Notes: generated from the letters alone by a model not told the origin. Positions 7,355-16,509 are shown, counted from the stretch's first letter. The stretch is DNA of 64,000 nt from Streptomyces canus (GCF_001514145.1 NZ_KQ948657.1:528298-592297), one strand, 5' to 3'. Translations and numbers: made by a program.

Positions 7355-9775
7355 TCAGTTGACGGCGTCGACCTCGCCCTCGACCAGTTCGACGTCGTAC
7401 ACCAGTGGCCCCTCCCCCACGACGACGTGCCGCGCGCGCGAGCCGTACGCCGGGGCCGTGGTCGCCAGCAGGTACGTCCCGGGTGCGGGGACCGCGACGA
7501 TGTACGAGCCGTCGGCCAGCGACTCCACCCGGTCCAGCTGACGGCCCCCGGCCGACAGCAGCGAGACGGCCGCGCCCTCCACGGGCTCCCCTTCCGCCGT
7601 ACGGACGAAGCCGTGGACGGCCGATGCCGGGCCGGCGCCCGAGGGAGCCGCCGTCGCCGGAGCCGCCTCCTCCTTCGGCTCCACCGCGAGGTGCGGCAGC
7701 CGCTTCTCCAGCCACTGCGGCAGCCACCAGTTGGCGTCGCCGAGCAGATGCATCGCGGCCGGCACCAGGGCCGTGCGCAGGATGAAGGCGTCCAGGGCGA
7801 CCGCGGCGGCGAGTCCCACACCCGCCATGGCGGCCCCGTAGTCGCCGCTGAGCACGAACGCCAGGAACACGCAGACCATGATCAGGGCGGCGGAGTTGAT
7901 GACGCGGCTGGTCTCGGCGAGGCCCACGCGCACCGCGCGCGCGTTGTCCCTCGTGTGCACCCACTCCTCGTGCATCCGGCTGACCAGGAACACCTGGTAG
8001 TCCATGGAGAGGCCGAACAGGAGCGACAGCATGATGATCGGGAGGAAGGCCGCGATGGGGCCTTCCTTGCCGAGGCCGAGGAGGTCGAGGCCCCAGCCCC
8101 ACTGGAAGATCGCGACCAGGACGCCGAAGGAGGCGGCGGCCGCGATCAGGTTCATCAGGGCGGCCGTGAGCGGGACCACCACCGAGCGGAAGGCGATCAG
8201 GAGCAGCAGGAAGCCCAGCCCGATGATCGTGGCGATGAAGTACGGCAGCCGGTCGGCCGTCACCGACGCGAAGTCCTTGGAGACCGCCGTGACGCCGCCC
8301 ACGTGCGCCTCGACGCCCGCGCCCGGGATCACCTCGTCCCGCAGGGTGTCGATGAGTTCGTCCGTCTCCTTGGCCTGCGGTGAGGTGGTCGGGACGACCT
8401 GGATGACCGTGACGCCGTTGGCAGGGGGCGCGGAGCCCGCCTGGGCCACGCCCTCCGTCTGCCGGATCGTCGTCACCAGGGACTCGCCCGCGTCGCCCTT
8501 CACGACGACCTGGAGCGGTCCGTTGAAGCCGGGGCCGAAGCCCTCGGCGAGCAGGTCGTACGCCTTCCTGGTCGTCGACGAGGCCTCGTCGTTGCCCTGG
8601 TCGACGGTGCCCAGGCGCAGGGACAGGAGCGGGAGGGCGAGCACCGCCATCACGGCGACCGCGAGGACGGCCACCGTGCGCGGGCGGCGTTCCACGGTCG
8701 CGGACCAGCGGGCGGCGAGGCCGCTCGGACGGTCCGTGTCGGGTCCCTTCGCGGCCAGCTTGCGCCGCTGCCGGCGGCTGAGCACCCGGTGGCCCAGGAG
8801 GCCGAGCAGTGCGGGCAGCAGGGTCACGGCCGCGAGGACGCTCAGGACGACGGTCAGTGAGGTGCCGATGACCACGCCGTCCAGGAAGCGCAGGTTGGTC
8901 ACCAGCATGCCGGCGAGCGCGATGCACACGGTGCCGCCCGCGAACAGCACGGCACGCCCCGAGGTGTTGAGGGCGGTGACCGCCGCCTCCTCCGGATCCA
9001 GGCCGCGTTGGATGCCCTTGCGGTGCCGGGTGACGATGAACAGGGCGTAGTCGATGCCGACGCCCAGGCCGATCAGCGTGGAGAGCAGCGAGGCGAGTTC
9101 GGGCACGTTGGTGACATGGCTGATCAGTGTCGTGGAGAACACGCCGGTGCCCACGCCGAACAGGGCGACCAGGATCGGCAGCAGCATCGCGAAGAGCGAG
9201 CCGAAGGCCAGGAACAGCACGACGGCCGCCGCGAGGATGCCGACGATCTCGGCGGTGCCGGTGGGCGGTTCCTGGACGCGTGTGATGGCCTGGCCGCCCA
9301 GTTCGACCTGGAGGCCGTCACCGCGCGCGTGCTCCGCCGCATCGACGACGTCCTGGACCAGGTCCTTCGGTACCGCGTTCGCCTGCTCGGCGAAGGTGAC
9401 CTGGGCGTAGGCGATCCGCCCGTCCTTGCTGACCTGCGCCGCGCCCTGTGCCCCGTACGGGTCGGTGACCTCGCCGACGCCCTTCATCGCGCCGATCTCC
9501 TTCAGCGCGGGCTCGATCCGGGACCGTACGGACTGGTCCCGTACCGATCCCTCCTCGACCTTCCACACCACGGTGTCGGTGTCGCCCGCGCGCTCCGGGA
9601 AGGCCTTCGCCATCAGGTCGTACGCCGTCTTGGAGTCCGTGTTGGGCAACGAGAAGACGTCCGCGTAGTTCGTGCCCGCGGACGTGCCCGCCGCGCCCAG
9701 CCCGAACAACGCCCCCACCCACAGCAACAGGACCACCAGCCGGTGCCGATAGCACCAGCGTGCCAATACCGCCAC
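7355..9775 (-). CDS. MMPL/RND-type membrane transporter with a C-terminal carboxypeptidase-regulatory-like domain
   Basis: 806 residues from the GTG at 9775, chosen because GGGGAG lies eight bases upstream; the frame is open well beyond it without a better start. It has the two-fold MMPL layout: one N-terminal membrane helix, a large extracellular loop (about 35-150), a block of helices, a second loop and a second block of helices. MMPL proteins export lipids or drugs using the proton gradient. The last 85 or so residues after the final helix form a beta-rich domain like the carboxypeptidase regulatory or transthyretin fold (Gly-Phe-Val-Arg-Thr-Ala-Glu-Gly-Glu-Pro-Val). This is unusual for the family in general, though I believe it occurs in other Streptomyces. 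It is transcribed divergently from a two-component pair that may control it. Confidence 0.9.
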   Translation of the reverse strand: MAVLARWCYRHRLVVLLLWVGALFGLGAAGTSAGTNYADVFSLPNTDSKTAYDLMAKAFPERAGDTDTVVWKVEEGSVRDQSVRSRIEPALKEIGAMKGVGEVTDPYGAQGAAQVSKDGRIAYAQVTFAEQANAVPKDLVQDVVDAAEHARGDGLQVELGGQAITRVQEPPTGTAEIVGILAAAVVLFLAFGSLFAMLLPILVALFGVGTGVFSTTLISHVTNVPELASLLSTLIGLGVGIDYALFIVTRHRKGIQRGLDPEEAAVTALNTSGRAVLFAGGTVCIALAGMLVTNLRFLDGVVIGTSLTVVLSVLAAVTLLPALLGLLGHRVLSRRQRRKLAAKGPDTDRPSGLAARWSATVERRPRTVAVLAVAVMAVLALPLLSLRLGTVDQGNDEASSTTRKAYDLLAEGFGPGFNGPLQVVVKGDAGESLVTTIRQTEGVAQAGSAPPANGVTVIQVVPTTSPQAKETDELIDTLRDEVIPGAGVEAHVGGVTAVSKDFASVTADRLPYFIATIIGLGFLLLLIAFRSVVVPLTAALMNLIAAAASFGVLVAIFQWGWGLDLLGLGKEGPIAAFLPIIMLSLLFGLSMDYQVFLVSRMHEEWVHTRDNARAVRVGLAETSRVINSAALIMVCVFLAFVLSGDYGAAMAGVGLAAAVALDAFILRTALVPAAMHLLGDANWWLPQWLEKRLPHLAVEPKEEAAPATAAPSGAGPASAVHGFVRTAEGEPVEGAAVSLLSAGGRQLDRVESLADGSYIVAVPAPGTYLLATTAPAYGSRARHVVVGEGPLVYDVELVEGEVDAVN

Positions 9776-9920
9776 GCTCCACACTCCCCTGTCGGTCGTC
9801 GGTCGGTCCCCCAGGTCCTCGCAACAGGATTGGCGGTGGCACACGCGCGTGGACATCGGACGCCCATGACTCTCAAGGAACTCCAAAGAGCGAACCGGCC
9901 CGACTGTCAGTGGCCCGGCC

Positions 9921-9933
9921 GATACTGGGGTCA
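9921..9933 (+). promoter_or_regulatory. possible leaderless promoter of the OmpR-type regulator
   Basis: GATACT at 9921-9926 lies six bases before the ATG at 9933, and no Shine-Dalgarno sequence precedes the ATG. This spacing fits a -10 element with transcription starting at the ATG. No convincing -35 is seen. The intergenic region of about 157 bases must also hold the divergent promoter of the MMPL gene. Confidence 0.35.
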
Positions 9934-10634
9934 TGACTGGGGGAGAGACGAAGAGTCCGGGCACCGTGCTGGTGGTGGAGGACGAGGAGAGCATCGCCGA
10001 CGTGCTCGCCATCGCCCTGCGCTACCACCGGTTCGAGGTGATGGTCGCGGGCTCCGTCCGTGAGGCGCTCGCGCTCACCGACCGCACCCGCCCGGACGCG
10101 GCCCTGCTCGACGTGATGCTGCCCGACGGCGACGGCCGCGCCCTCGGCCGTGAACTGCGCGAGCGGCGGCCCGATCTGGCCCTGGTCTTCCTCACCGCGC
10201 GGGACTCCCCCGCCGAGATCGTCGGCGCGCTCGGCTTCGGCGACGACTACATCACCAAGCCGTTCAACATCGACGAGGTCGTCGCCAGGATCACCGCGGT
10301 CCTGCGCCGCACCCGCCCGGCCGACGTCCTGCCGCAGCGCCCGCCCCTGCGCTACGGCGACCTGGAGCTGGACGAGACGACGTACTCCGTGCACCGTGAC
10401 GGCCGCACGGTCCAGCTCACCCCCACCGAGTACGCACTCCTGCGCTTCCTGGTGCGCAACGGCGGCCGGATCGTGCCCAAGGAGCAACTCCTGCGCCATG
10501 TCTGGCAGTACGAGCACACCCCGCCCGAGTCGACCGTCGTCGAGACCTACATCAGCTATCTGCGACGCAAGCTGGACGCCCTGGGACCGCCGGTGATCAC
10601 CACCCGGCGGGGTGTCGGGTACGGACTCGCATGA
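9933..10634 (+). CDS. OmpR/PhoB family response regulator
   Basis: 233 residues. The receiver domain (about 10-125) has the acidic pair Glu-Asp near 16-17, phosphoacceptor Asp60 and Lys109 in Ile-Thr-Lys-Pro-Phe. A winged-helix DNA-binding domain (about 135-232) has the family end Thr-Thr-Arg-Arg-Gly-Val-Gly-Tyr-Gly. Four bases overlap with the kinase gene (ATGA at 10631-10634), so the two are coupled. The closest recalled class is the CseB/CutR/TcrA-like OmpR group in actinomycetes. Targets are unknown; the divergent MMPL transporter is the obvious candidate. Confidence 0.93.
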   Translation: MTGGETKSPGTVLVVEDEESIADVLAIALRYHRFEVMVAGSVREALALTDRTRPDAALLDVMLPDGDGRALGRELRERRPDLALVFLTARDSPAEIVGALGFGDDYITKPFNIDEVVARITAVLRRTRPADVLPQRPPLRYGDLELDETTYSVHRDGRTVQLTPTEYALLRFLVRNGGRIVPKEQLLRHVWQYEHTPPESTVVETYISYLRRKLDALGPPVITTRRGVGYGLA

Positions 10635-12091
10635 AGGTCCGCCTGCCTCGTTCCCGACACGGCATCCACTCGCTGCGCGGCAAGCTGACGCTCGCCAACG
10701 TGGCGCTGCTCGCGATCGGCATCGTCGCGGCGACCGCCGTGAGCGTGATGGGCATGCGGTACTACCTGCTCGACCAGATCGACAGCGAACTCCTCAAGAC
10801 CCGGGACTCCCTGGGCGGTTCGCAGATCACCCTGCGGGAGATCGATTCGCTGAGCATGCTGGGCTTCGTGCGCGACCGGCTCATGCCGGCACAGCAGGAG
10901 TCGAGCGACGAGCGCTCGACGGAGACCGTCTTCGCGGTCGTCGACCGCAGGGGCGAGCCGATCAGCATCCTCGGCTTCGATCCGACCGAGGCCCAGCAGA
11001 GCCTGGCGGAGGCGGCCGGAGAGCCGCGCACGCTCGCCGCCGACTCCGAGCCGCACGACGTCACCCTGGACGGCTCCACCTACCGCGCCACGGCGGCCCG
11101 GCTCGGCGACGGCTCCTACGCCCTGCTCGCCGCGCCCACCGACGTCCTGCACCAGGGTGTCGCCAAGGCCGTCCGGCTCGACCTCGCGATCGGCACTCTG
11201 CTGCTCGCGCTGCTGGCCTGTCTGACGATGTTCAGCGTCCGGCGCCGGATGCGGCCGCTGGAGGACATGGTGGAGACCTCCTCGGCGATCGCCGAGGGCG
11301 ATCTGACTCGGCGCGTCCCCTCCAGCTGCGAGGCCACCCTGGAGGTCGAGCAGCTGCGGGTCGCCCTCAACTCCATGCTCCACCAGGTGGAGTCGGCGTA
11401 CCGCACGCGCGAGCAGAGCGCGGCCCAGCTGCGCAGCTTCGTCGCCGACGCCTCGCACGAGCTGCGCACCCCGCTGTCCGCCATACGCGGCTACCTCCAG
11501 CTGTACGACAAGGGCATGCTGTCCGACCCGGACGACCGCAAGCGCGCCTGGGCCCGGGTGCTCGCGGAGACCGACCGGATGGGGCGGCTCGTCGACGAGC
11601 TGCTCACCCTCGCCCGCCTCGACCAGCAGCCCGAACTGCGGTTCAGGAACGTCGACCTGAGCCGGCTGGTGCGGGACGCGGCCGAGGATCTGCGGGTGCA
11701 GCAGCCCGGCCGGCCCGTCGAGGTCGCCGCCGAAGGCTCGCTGCTGGTGCGGGCCGACGAGTCGGGGCTCAGACAGGTCCTGGGCAACCTGGTGGCCAAC
11801 GTGCGCACGCACACGCCCGCGGAGGTGCCGGTGCGGCTGGGGGTGGAGCGCGAGGACGGGGTCGTACGGCTGTGTGTCGCGGACGAGGGTCCGGGCCTGC
11901 ACGCGGACGACGCGGCACGCGTCTTCGACCGGTTCTTCCGGGTCGGCGGCGGCGCGGGCAGCGGCCTCGGTCTGGCGATCGTGCAGGGCGTCGTGCGGGC
12001 CCACGGCGGCGAGGTGACGGTCCGCACGGCCCCGGGCGAGGGACTGGCGGTGACGGTCACCCTGCCGGCGCGGGTGTCCGAGGGTCAGTGA
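10631..12091 (+). CDS. sensor histidine kinase partner of the OmpR-type regulator
   Basis: 486 residues. There are membrane segments at about 21-42 and 183-202, with an extracellular sensor region of about 140 residues between them. A HAMP domain spans about 203-255. The HisKA motif Asp-Ala-Ser-His-Glu-Leu-Arg-Thr-Pro has phosphoacceptor His276. The HATPase domain has the N box (Asn-Leu-Val-Ala-Asn-Val) and G boxes (Asp-Glu-Gly-Pro-Gly, Gly-Ser-Gly-Leu-Gly-Leu-Ala). Translation is coupled to the regulator. The sensed signal is not predictable. Confidence 0.93.
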   Translation: MKVRLPRSRHGIHSLRGKLTLANVALLAIGIVAATAVSVMGMRYYLLDQIDSELLKTRDSLGGSQITLREIDSLSMLGFVRDRLMPAQQESSDERSTETVFAVVDRRGEPISILGFDPTEAQQSLAEAAGEPRTLAADSEPHDVTLDGSTYRATAARLGDGSYALLAAPTDVLHQGVAKAVRLDLAIGTLLLALLACLTMFSVRRRMRPLEDMVETSSAIAEGDLTRRVPSSCEATLEVEQLRVALNSMLHQVESAYRTREQSAAQLRSFVADASHELRTPLSAIRGYLQLYDKGMLSDPDDRKRAWARVLAETDRMGRLVDELLTLARLDQQPELRFRNVDLSRLVRDAAEDLRVQQPGRPVEVAAEGSLLVRADESGLRQVLGNLVANVRTHTPAEVPVRLGVEREDGVVRLCVADEGPGLHADDAARVFDRFFRVGGGAGSGLGLAIVQGVVRAHGGEVTVRTAPGEGLAVTVTLPARVSEGQ

Positions 12092-12109
12092 TCCCACGCG
12101 TACGTCCGC

Positions 12110-12508
12110 TCAGCCGGCCGTCACCAGGGCCCATACGGTCTTGCCGTGCCGCCCCCGGCTCCACACCCCCCAGGCGGCGGCGAGGCTCTCCACCAGATGC
12201 AGACCGCGGCCGGTCTCCTCCCACGCGCCGACCACCCGCAGCCGGGGTTCCAGCCGGCCCTCGTCGGAGACCTCTATCAGGCAGGAGCCGTCCGCGAGGG
12301 CCGTCACCGCGACCTCGAACTCCCGCTCCAGGAGCGGCCCGTGACGCACCACGTTGGTGGCCAGCTCCGAGACCAGCAGCACCGCGTCGGACAGCGCCGG
12401 ATCGTCCGGTCCGTGGCCCCAGTCGGCCAGATGGTCCCGCACCCGCCGCCGGGCGAGACCGACGGAAGCCGGATGCCGGGGCAGCCGGAAGGAGTTGCGT
12501 CTCAACAC
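12110..12508 (-). CDS. RsbW-like ATP-binding (HATPase_c_2) protein
   Basis: 132 residues consisting of a single GHKL ATPase domain. The N box is Ser-Glu-Leu-Ala-Thr-Asn-Val-Val-Arg-His, followed by Val-Ser-Asp-Glu-Gly and Gly-Arg-Gly-Leu-His-Leu-Val. This is the standalone serine kinase/anti-sigma type, numerous in Streptomyces. The start is the GTG at 12508 with GGAG five bases upstream. No sigma factor or STAS-domain antagonist lies beside it, so its partner is unknown. It faces the histidine kinase gene tail-to-tail. Confidence 0.85.
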   Translation of the reverse strand: MLRRNSFRLPRHPASVGLARRRVRDHLADWGHGPDDPALSDAVLLVSELATNVVRHGPLLEREFEVAVTALADGSCLIEVSDEGRLEPRLRVVGAWEETGRGLHLVESLAAAWGVWSRGRHGKTVWALVTAG

Positions 12509-12647
12509 GTTTGCTCCTCACCCCGCGCGCACCTCCGTCACATGGTGCTGCGTTGAGTGGCTGCCCGGCGTCACTCGGGCGAATGTCCATTCCACGGGAA
12601 TGCGTCAGATACGGCGCGATGGCGGGACCAGATCCAGGACGACGGGA

Positions 12648-14201
12648 TCAGATCCAGCTGAGGCGCCAGAGGCGGAAGACTCCGGTGCCGTCCGAGAGGT
12701 ACTGGCCGCCACCGACGTCCTCGCTGGTCACGACGTAGTCCTTGGCCTGCCAGAGCGGGATGACCGGGACATCGCGGGCGATGTCCGCCTGGAGGTCGCG
12801 GAAGTCCTGCCCTGCCTCGCTGCGCTCGGCGTACCGCTGACTGTCCTGAATCAGATGGTCGACCTCATGGCTGCTGTAGCCGGTGTTCATGGTGCCGTCG
12901 GTGCCGACGAGCGGGGAGCCGTAGGTGTCCGGGTCGGGGTAGTCGGCCACCCAGCCCACCGCGTAGGCGTCCAGCTTCCCGGTCGCCCAGCGCTTTTGGA
13001 AGTCGGTCCACTTGTAGCCCTTGAGCGTCACCTTGAACAGGCCGCTCGCCTCCAGCTGCTTCTTGAGCTCCTTGGCCTCCGCGGCGGCGGAACCGCTGGT
13101 GAGGCCGTAGCCGTAGGTGAAGCTGACCGGTGTGTTGACGCCGGCCTCGGTGAGCAGGGCGCGGGCCTTCTTGACGCTCGGCTCCGAGTAGGTGTCGAAG
13201 AACGACGTGGTGTGGCCGGTGATGCCGGTCGGGATCAGCGAGTAGAGCGGGTCGACGGTCCCCTCGTACACCGAGGCGGCCAGCTGCTCGCGGTTGATCA
13301 GCCAGGCCATGGCCTGACGCACCTTGGTGTCGTGCAGGGGCCTGCCCGCACGGGTGTTGAGGTACAGGTTGCGGATCTCGGAGCTGTCGGCCTCCGAGAC
13401 GCGCTGGCCGGGGTCGCTCGGGTTCAGTCCGGCGAGGACATCGGGCGGCAGCTGGCGGTAGGCGACGTCGATCCGCTTCGCCTTCCAGGCGCTGTTCAGC
13501 TTGTCCGAGTCGCCGTAGTAGTCGAGTTCGACGGGGCGGCCGGTGCTGTCGATCTCGCCCTTGTAGTCGCCGTTGGGCGCGAGGACCGCCTTCTTGCCCT
13601 TCGTATACGCCTTCAGTTCGTACGGCCCGGTGCCGTCGACGCCGTTGTCGGTGCGCAGCGAGTTGGCGGGGTACTTGCTGCTGTCGACGATGGCGCCGGC
13701 TCCCGTGGCCACCTTGAACGGGAAGGTGGCGTCGGGCGAGGACAGCCGGAAGGTGACCGTCCGGCCACTGGCACCGACCGACTGCAGGGTGCTCAGCAGC
13801 GAGGCCGGGCCGACATCGGAGTTGATCTTCTTGACCCGGTCGAAGGAGTACTTGACGTCCTTGGCGGTCATCTCGCGGCCGCTCGGGAAGGTGAGACCCT
13901 CGCGCAGCACGCAGCGGTACGTGCGCAGATCACTGCCCTCGAACCCACAGCTCTCGGCCGCGTCGGGCACGGGTGTGGCACTGCCCGGCTCGAAGGCCAG
14001 CAGTGACTGGAAAACGTTGTTGAACAGCGCCCAGGAACCGGCGTCGTAGGCGCCGGCCGGATCGAGTGAGGTGACTTCGTCCGTCGTCCCCACCTTGATC
14101 GTCCTACCCGTCCCCTCGGACGGGAGCAACTGCCAGCCGCCTACTCCCACGACCCCCAGAACAAGCAGCGTCGCGAGAATCCGCACGCGAACCGACCGCA
14201 T
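12648..14201 (-). CDS. orphan peptide/solute-binding protein, ABC transporter family 5
   Basis: 517 residues from the ATG at 14201, which has GGAGG eight bases upstream; a longer reading frame exists but lacks such a site. The N-terminus is a hydrophobic segment (about 8-27) with no lipobox Cys, so it is probably anchored by the uncleaved helix or secreted, unlike typical family members. The mature part has the family-5 pattern, with Glu-Val-Thr-Ser-Leu-Asp-Pro-Ala near the start and Tyr-Pro-Asp-Pro-Asp-Thr-Tyr late. No permease or ATPase gene is adjacent, so it must work with a remote system or as a signal-binding protein. Confidence 0.88.
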   Translation of the reverse strand: MRSVRVRILATLLVLGVVGVGGWQLLPSEGTGRTIKVGTTDEVTSLDPAGAYDAGSWALFNNVFQSLLAFEPGSATPVPDAAESCGFEGSDLRTYRCVLREGLTFPSGREMTAKDVKYSFDRVKKINSDVGPASLLSTLQSVGASGRTVTFRLSSPDATFPFKVATGAGAIVDSSKYPANSLRTDNGVDGTGPYELKAYTKGKKAVLAPNGDYKGEIDSTGRPVELDYYGDSDKLNSAWKAKRIDVAYRQLPPDVLAGLNPSDPGQRVSEADSSEIRNLYLNTRAGRPLHDTKVRQAMAWLINREQLAASVYEGTVDPLYSLIPTGITGHTTSFFDTYSEPSVKKARALLTEAGVNTPVSFTYGYGLTSGSAAAEAKELKKQLEASGLFKVTLKGYKWTDFQKRWATGKLDAYAVGWVADYPDPDTYGSPLVGTDGTMNTGYSSHEVDHLIQDSQRYAERSEAGQDFRDLQADIARDVPVIPLWQAKDYVVTSEDVGGGQYLSDGTGVFRLWRLSWI

Positions 14202-14380
14202 CGGTTTGCCCTCCCCGGACCCCATGGGTCCCAGTGCACATGCCACCCCCTAGTGGCGCGGATCACCTAATCACAGGTGTTTCACCTGGGGGAAGAGGGA
14301 TTTGTCGAGTTGGGCAAGACGTTACCGCAAGGAGTTTCGGCCATGTTTCACAGCGTTCCCACAGGGGCTCCGGCCGACGA

Positions 14381-14725
14381 TCAACGGACGATCACGTAGA
14401 CGACCGCCCCGGCGCACACCATGACCGACGCGATGGCCCGCGCCATGATCGCCCGGTCCACGATCCGCCGCAGCCACGGGACCGGAACACCTCTCAGCAG
14501 CCAGGTGACCGGCAGGGAGAGCGCGGACACGCAGGCGAGGAGGAAGAACTGCCGCGCGGGCGGGTAGTCGGAATCCCAGGGGTCGTGAGCCGCGTTCTCC
14601 AGATACAGCAATCCCGCGACGGCGTACCAGAACAGCGCGCAGCCACCGGTGAGCAGGGTCTCGTACAGGGCGAACAGAACCGGCCGGTTGCGTGCGAGGC
14701 GCTGGAGGGACGTGTCGGACATCAT
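14381..14725 (-). CDS. small integral membrane protein of unknown function
   Basis: 114 residues with four hydrophobic segments (about 16-42, 60-78, 88-98 weak, and 97-113). I do not recognise the family. The start is one of two consecutive Met codons at 14725/14722. It stands alone: 134 bases separate it from the solute-binding protein gene downstream, and a region with short tandem repeats lies on its upstream side. Confidence 0.55.
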   Translation of the reverse strand: MMSDTSLQRLARNRPVLFALYETLLTGGCALFWYAVAGLLYLENAAHDPWDSDYPPARQFFLLACVSALSLPVTWLLRGVPVPWLRRIVDRAIMARAIASVMVCAGAVVYVIVR

Positions 14726-14786
14726 GCGCGAGCCCCCCGGTCGGCCCCGGGAGGGCCGTCGTGGTCAAAGTACGCCGACTACCGCA

Positions 14787-14835
14787 CCGGGCACAGCAGT
14801 ACGACGGGCCGGGCACAGCCGTACGACGGGCCGGG
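14787..14835. repeat. 22-base tandem repeat, about 2.2 copies
   Basis: Units at 14787-14808 and 14809-14830 differ at one base, followed by a partial CCGGG. The core is GTACGACGGG. The repeat lies between two leftward genes and has no obvious function. Confidence 0.6.
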
Positions 14836-14842
14836 TGGCCGT

Positions 14843-16150
14843 TCAGGCCTGCTTCGACGCCAGTTCGATCACCGTGATGTCCGACGGGGCGCCCACGCGC
14901 GTGGGCGGGCCCCAGGCGCCCGCGCCACGGCTGACGTAGAGCTGTGTGTCGCCGTAGCGCTCCAGGCCGGCGACGGTCGGGTTCGCGGCCTCCGCGAGGA
15001 GGTTGCCGGGCCAGAGCTGGCCGCCGTGCGTGTGGCCGGAGAGCTGGAGGTCGACGCCGTGGTCGACGGCGTCGTGGATCTGGACCGGCTGGTGGGCGAG
15101 GAGCACGCACGCGCGTGCCGTGTCCCGGTCGCCGAGGGCCTTGGCGAAGTCGGGGCCCCGGCCCTCGCTCTCGCCCGCGATGTCGTTGACACCGGCGAGG
15201 TCGAACCACGCCAGTTCCGTACGGTCGTTCTCCAGCGGGCGCAGACCGAGCCGCCGTACCTCCTCGACCCACTGCTCGGCACCGGAGAAGTACTCGTGGT
15301 TGCCGGTGACGAAGAACGAGCCGTGTCGGGCCTCGAGCTGGGCGAGGGGGGCTGCCGCCGGGCCGAGGTCCTTCACGCTGCCGTCGACCAGGTCGCCGAC
15401 GACCGCGATCAGGTCGGGCCGGGTGGAGTTGATGGTGTCGACGACCTTCTGGGCGAACCCACGGCCGAGCACCGGGCTCAGGTGGATGTCGCTGACCACC
15501 GCGATCCGGTAGCCGTGCGCCGCGCGCGGGAGCTTCGCCAGCGGCACGGTGACCCGCTTGACCCTGGGCCCGCGCAGGACGCCGTACGTGCCGTAGCCGA
15601 CGGTTCCCACGGCGGCCGCGGCGGCGGCTCCGGCGACGACGCGGGAGACGAAGAGGCGCCGGGAGGGGGCGGCGACGAGGGTGGAGCCGCCGGGTTCCGA
15701 CGGCTCCTCTGCCGCCGGTCCGCCCTTCCCGGGTTCCCGGGGCGGGCTCCCGTCCTCCTGCGGCTTCTCGGCAGGTGCTCCCGCCGGTACCCGCTCCGGG
15801 TGCGGTACGGCGGCCACGGCGGGCTCACCGCGCCTGTCCCAGCGTTCGAGGAGACGTCGCAGCAGGGGTCGTACGACCTCTCCCGCCAGGACCGCCAGCA
15901 GCAGGTAGATCGACAGCGCCAGCCACAGGAAGCCGGGCCACGCGAGCACCCGCTGGAGCCAGAAGGGGGCGCCGGTGCGCTCCGCGACCAGGGCACCGAC
16001 CGCCAGCGCCCAGCCGCCGCCGATGAGCACCGCGCCCACGCGGCGGACCCGGCCGGGGCCGCCGGTGGTGTCGCGGAACAGGCGGCGCCACAGGTACCAG
16101 TTGGCCGTCACGAGGACGGCCAGGGCGAGCAGTGCGAAGACGATGACCAC
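14843..16150 (-). CDS. membrane-anchored metallophosphoesterase (YkuE/YaeI type)
   Basis: 435 residues. The N-terminal part has hydrophobic segments at about 3-18, 38-56 and 66-92, a Pro/Glu-rich linker, then Ser-Arg-Arg-Leu-Phe-Val-Ser and another hydrophobic stretch (about 170-190) that looks like an internal twin-arginine-type signal. The catalytic domain (about 205-435) carries every family motif: Asp-Ile-His, Gly-Asp-Leu-Val-Asp, Gly-Asn-His-Glu, His-Gln-Pro and Gly-His-Thr-His-Gly-Gly-Gln. Relatives are phosphodiesterases active on lipids at the outer membrane face (LpxH-like fold). The substrate is not assigned. Confidence 0.9.
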   Translation of the reverse strand: MVIVFALLALAVLVTANWYLWRRLFRDTTGGPGRVRRVGAVLIGGGWALAVGALVAERTGAPFWLQRVLAWPGFLWLALSIYLLLAVLAGEVVRPLLRRLLERWDRRGEPAVAAVPHPERVPAGAPAEKPQEDGSPPREPGKGGPAAEEPSEPGGSTLVAAPSRRLFVSRVVAGAAAAAAVGTVGYGTYGVLRGPRVKRVTVPLAKLPRAAHGYRIAVVSDIHLSPVLGRGFAQKVVDTINSTRPDLIAVVGDLVDGSVKDLGPAAAPLAQLEARHGSFFVTGNHEYFSGAEQWVEEVRRLGLRPLENDRTELAWFDLAGVNDIAGESEGRGPDFAKALGDRDTARACVLLAHQPVQIHDAVDHGVDLQLSGHTHGGQLWPGNLLAEAANPTVAGLERYGDTQLYVSRGAGAWGPPTRVGAPSDITVIELASKQA

Positions 16151-16156
16151 GGTCTG

Positions 16157-16417
16157 CTAACTCTCGAGGGTCGGCTGTGAGTTCCGGCGCAGTGCGCGCA
16201 GTCCACGCAACCCGATGAGCCCGACGACCGTCCCCAATACGAAGGAGACGACGGCCAGCAGCAGGTGCACCCAGAAGTACCCCGTCGGGTCGCCCGCGTC
16301 GTCGAACGCGAGCCCGCTGGCGTCCTTGACGAGGTTCTTGACGAAAGTGATCCAGATGATCCAGCTCCACACCCCGAAGGCGAGCAGGAACCAGGAGACG
16401 GGGCGGCTGAGCTTCAT
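16157..16417 (-). CDS. SCO4848-family small membrane protein
   Basis: 86 residues, two membrane helices (about 8-26 and 48-70) and a basic C-terminus. The sequence matches the actinobacterial SCO4848 family as I remember it (Trp-Phe-Leu-Leu-Ala-Phe-Gly-Val-Trp-Ser-Trp). It starts at the ATG at 16417 and ends seven bases before the metallophosphoesterase start, so the two probably form an operon. It is divergent from the D-Ala-D-Ala carboxypeptidase gene, a neighbourhood I recall as conserved. No function is established. Confidence 0.75.
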   Translation of the reverse strand: MKLSRPVSWFLLAFGVWSWIIWITFVKNLVKDASGLAFDDAGDPTGYFWVHLLLAVVSFVLGTVVGLIGLRGLRALRRNSQPTLES

Positions 16418-16495
16418 GGGTCCAGTATCGCGGGCCGTTGGCCGGTTCGGCGGCCGGGGTGGGGAGGGCTGTGGGACTTCACCCTCCGCGCCATG

Positions 16496-16509
16496 TACGT
16501 TCCTGAACG
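16496..16509 (+). promoter_or_regulatory. possible leaderless promoter of the carboxypeptidase gene
   Basis: TACGTT at 16496-16501 fits a TAnnnT -10 element and lies seven bases before the GTG at 16509. No Shine-Dalgarno sequence precedes that GTG. The -35 region is not convincing. Confidence 0.3.

Noticed and set aside
12354..14006. Rightward open frame over the solute-binding protein
   Set aside because: Antisense to a clear family-5 binding protein; no ribosome site or domain.
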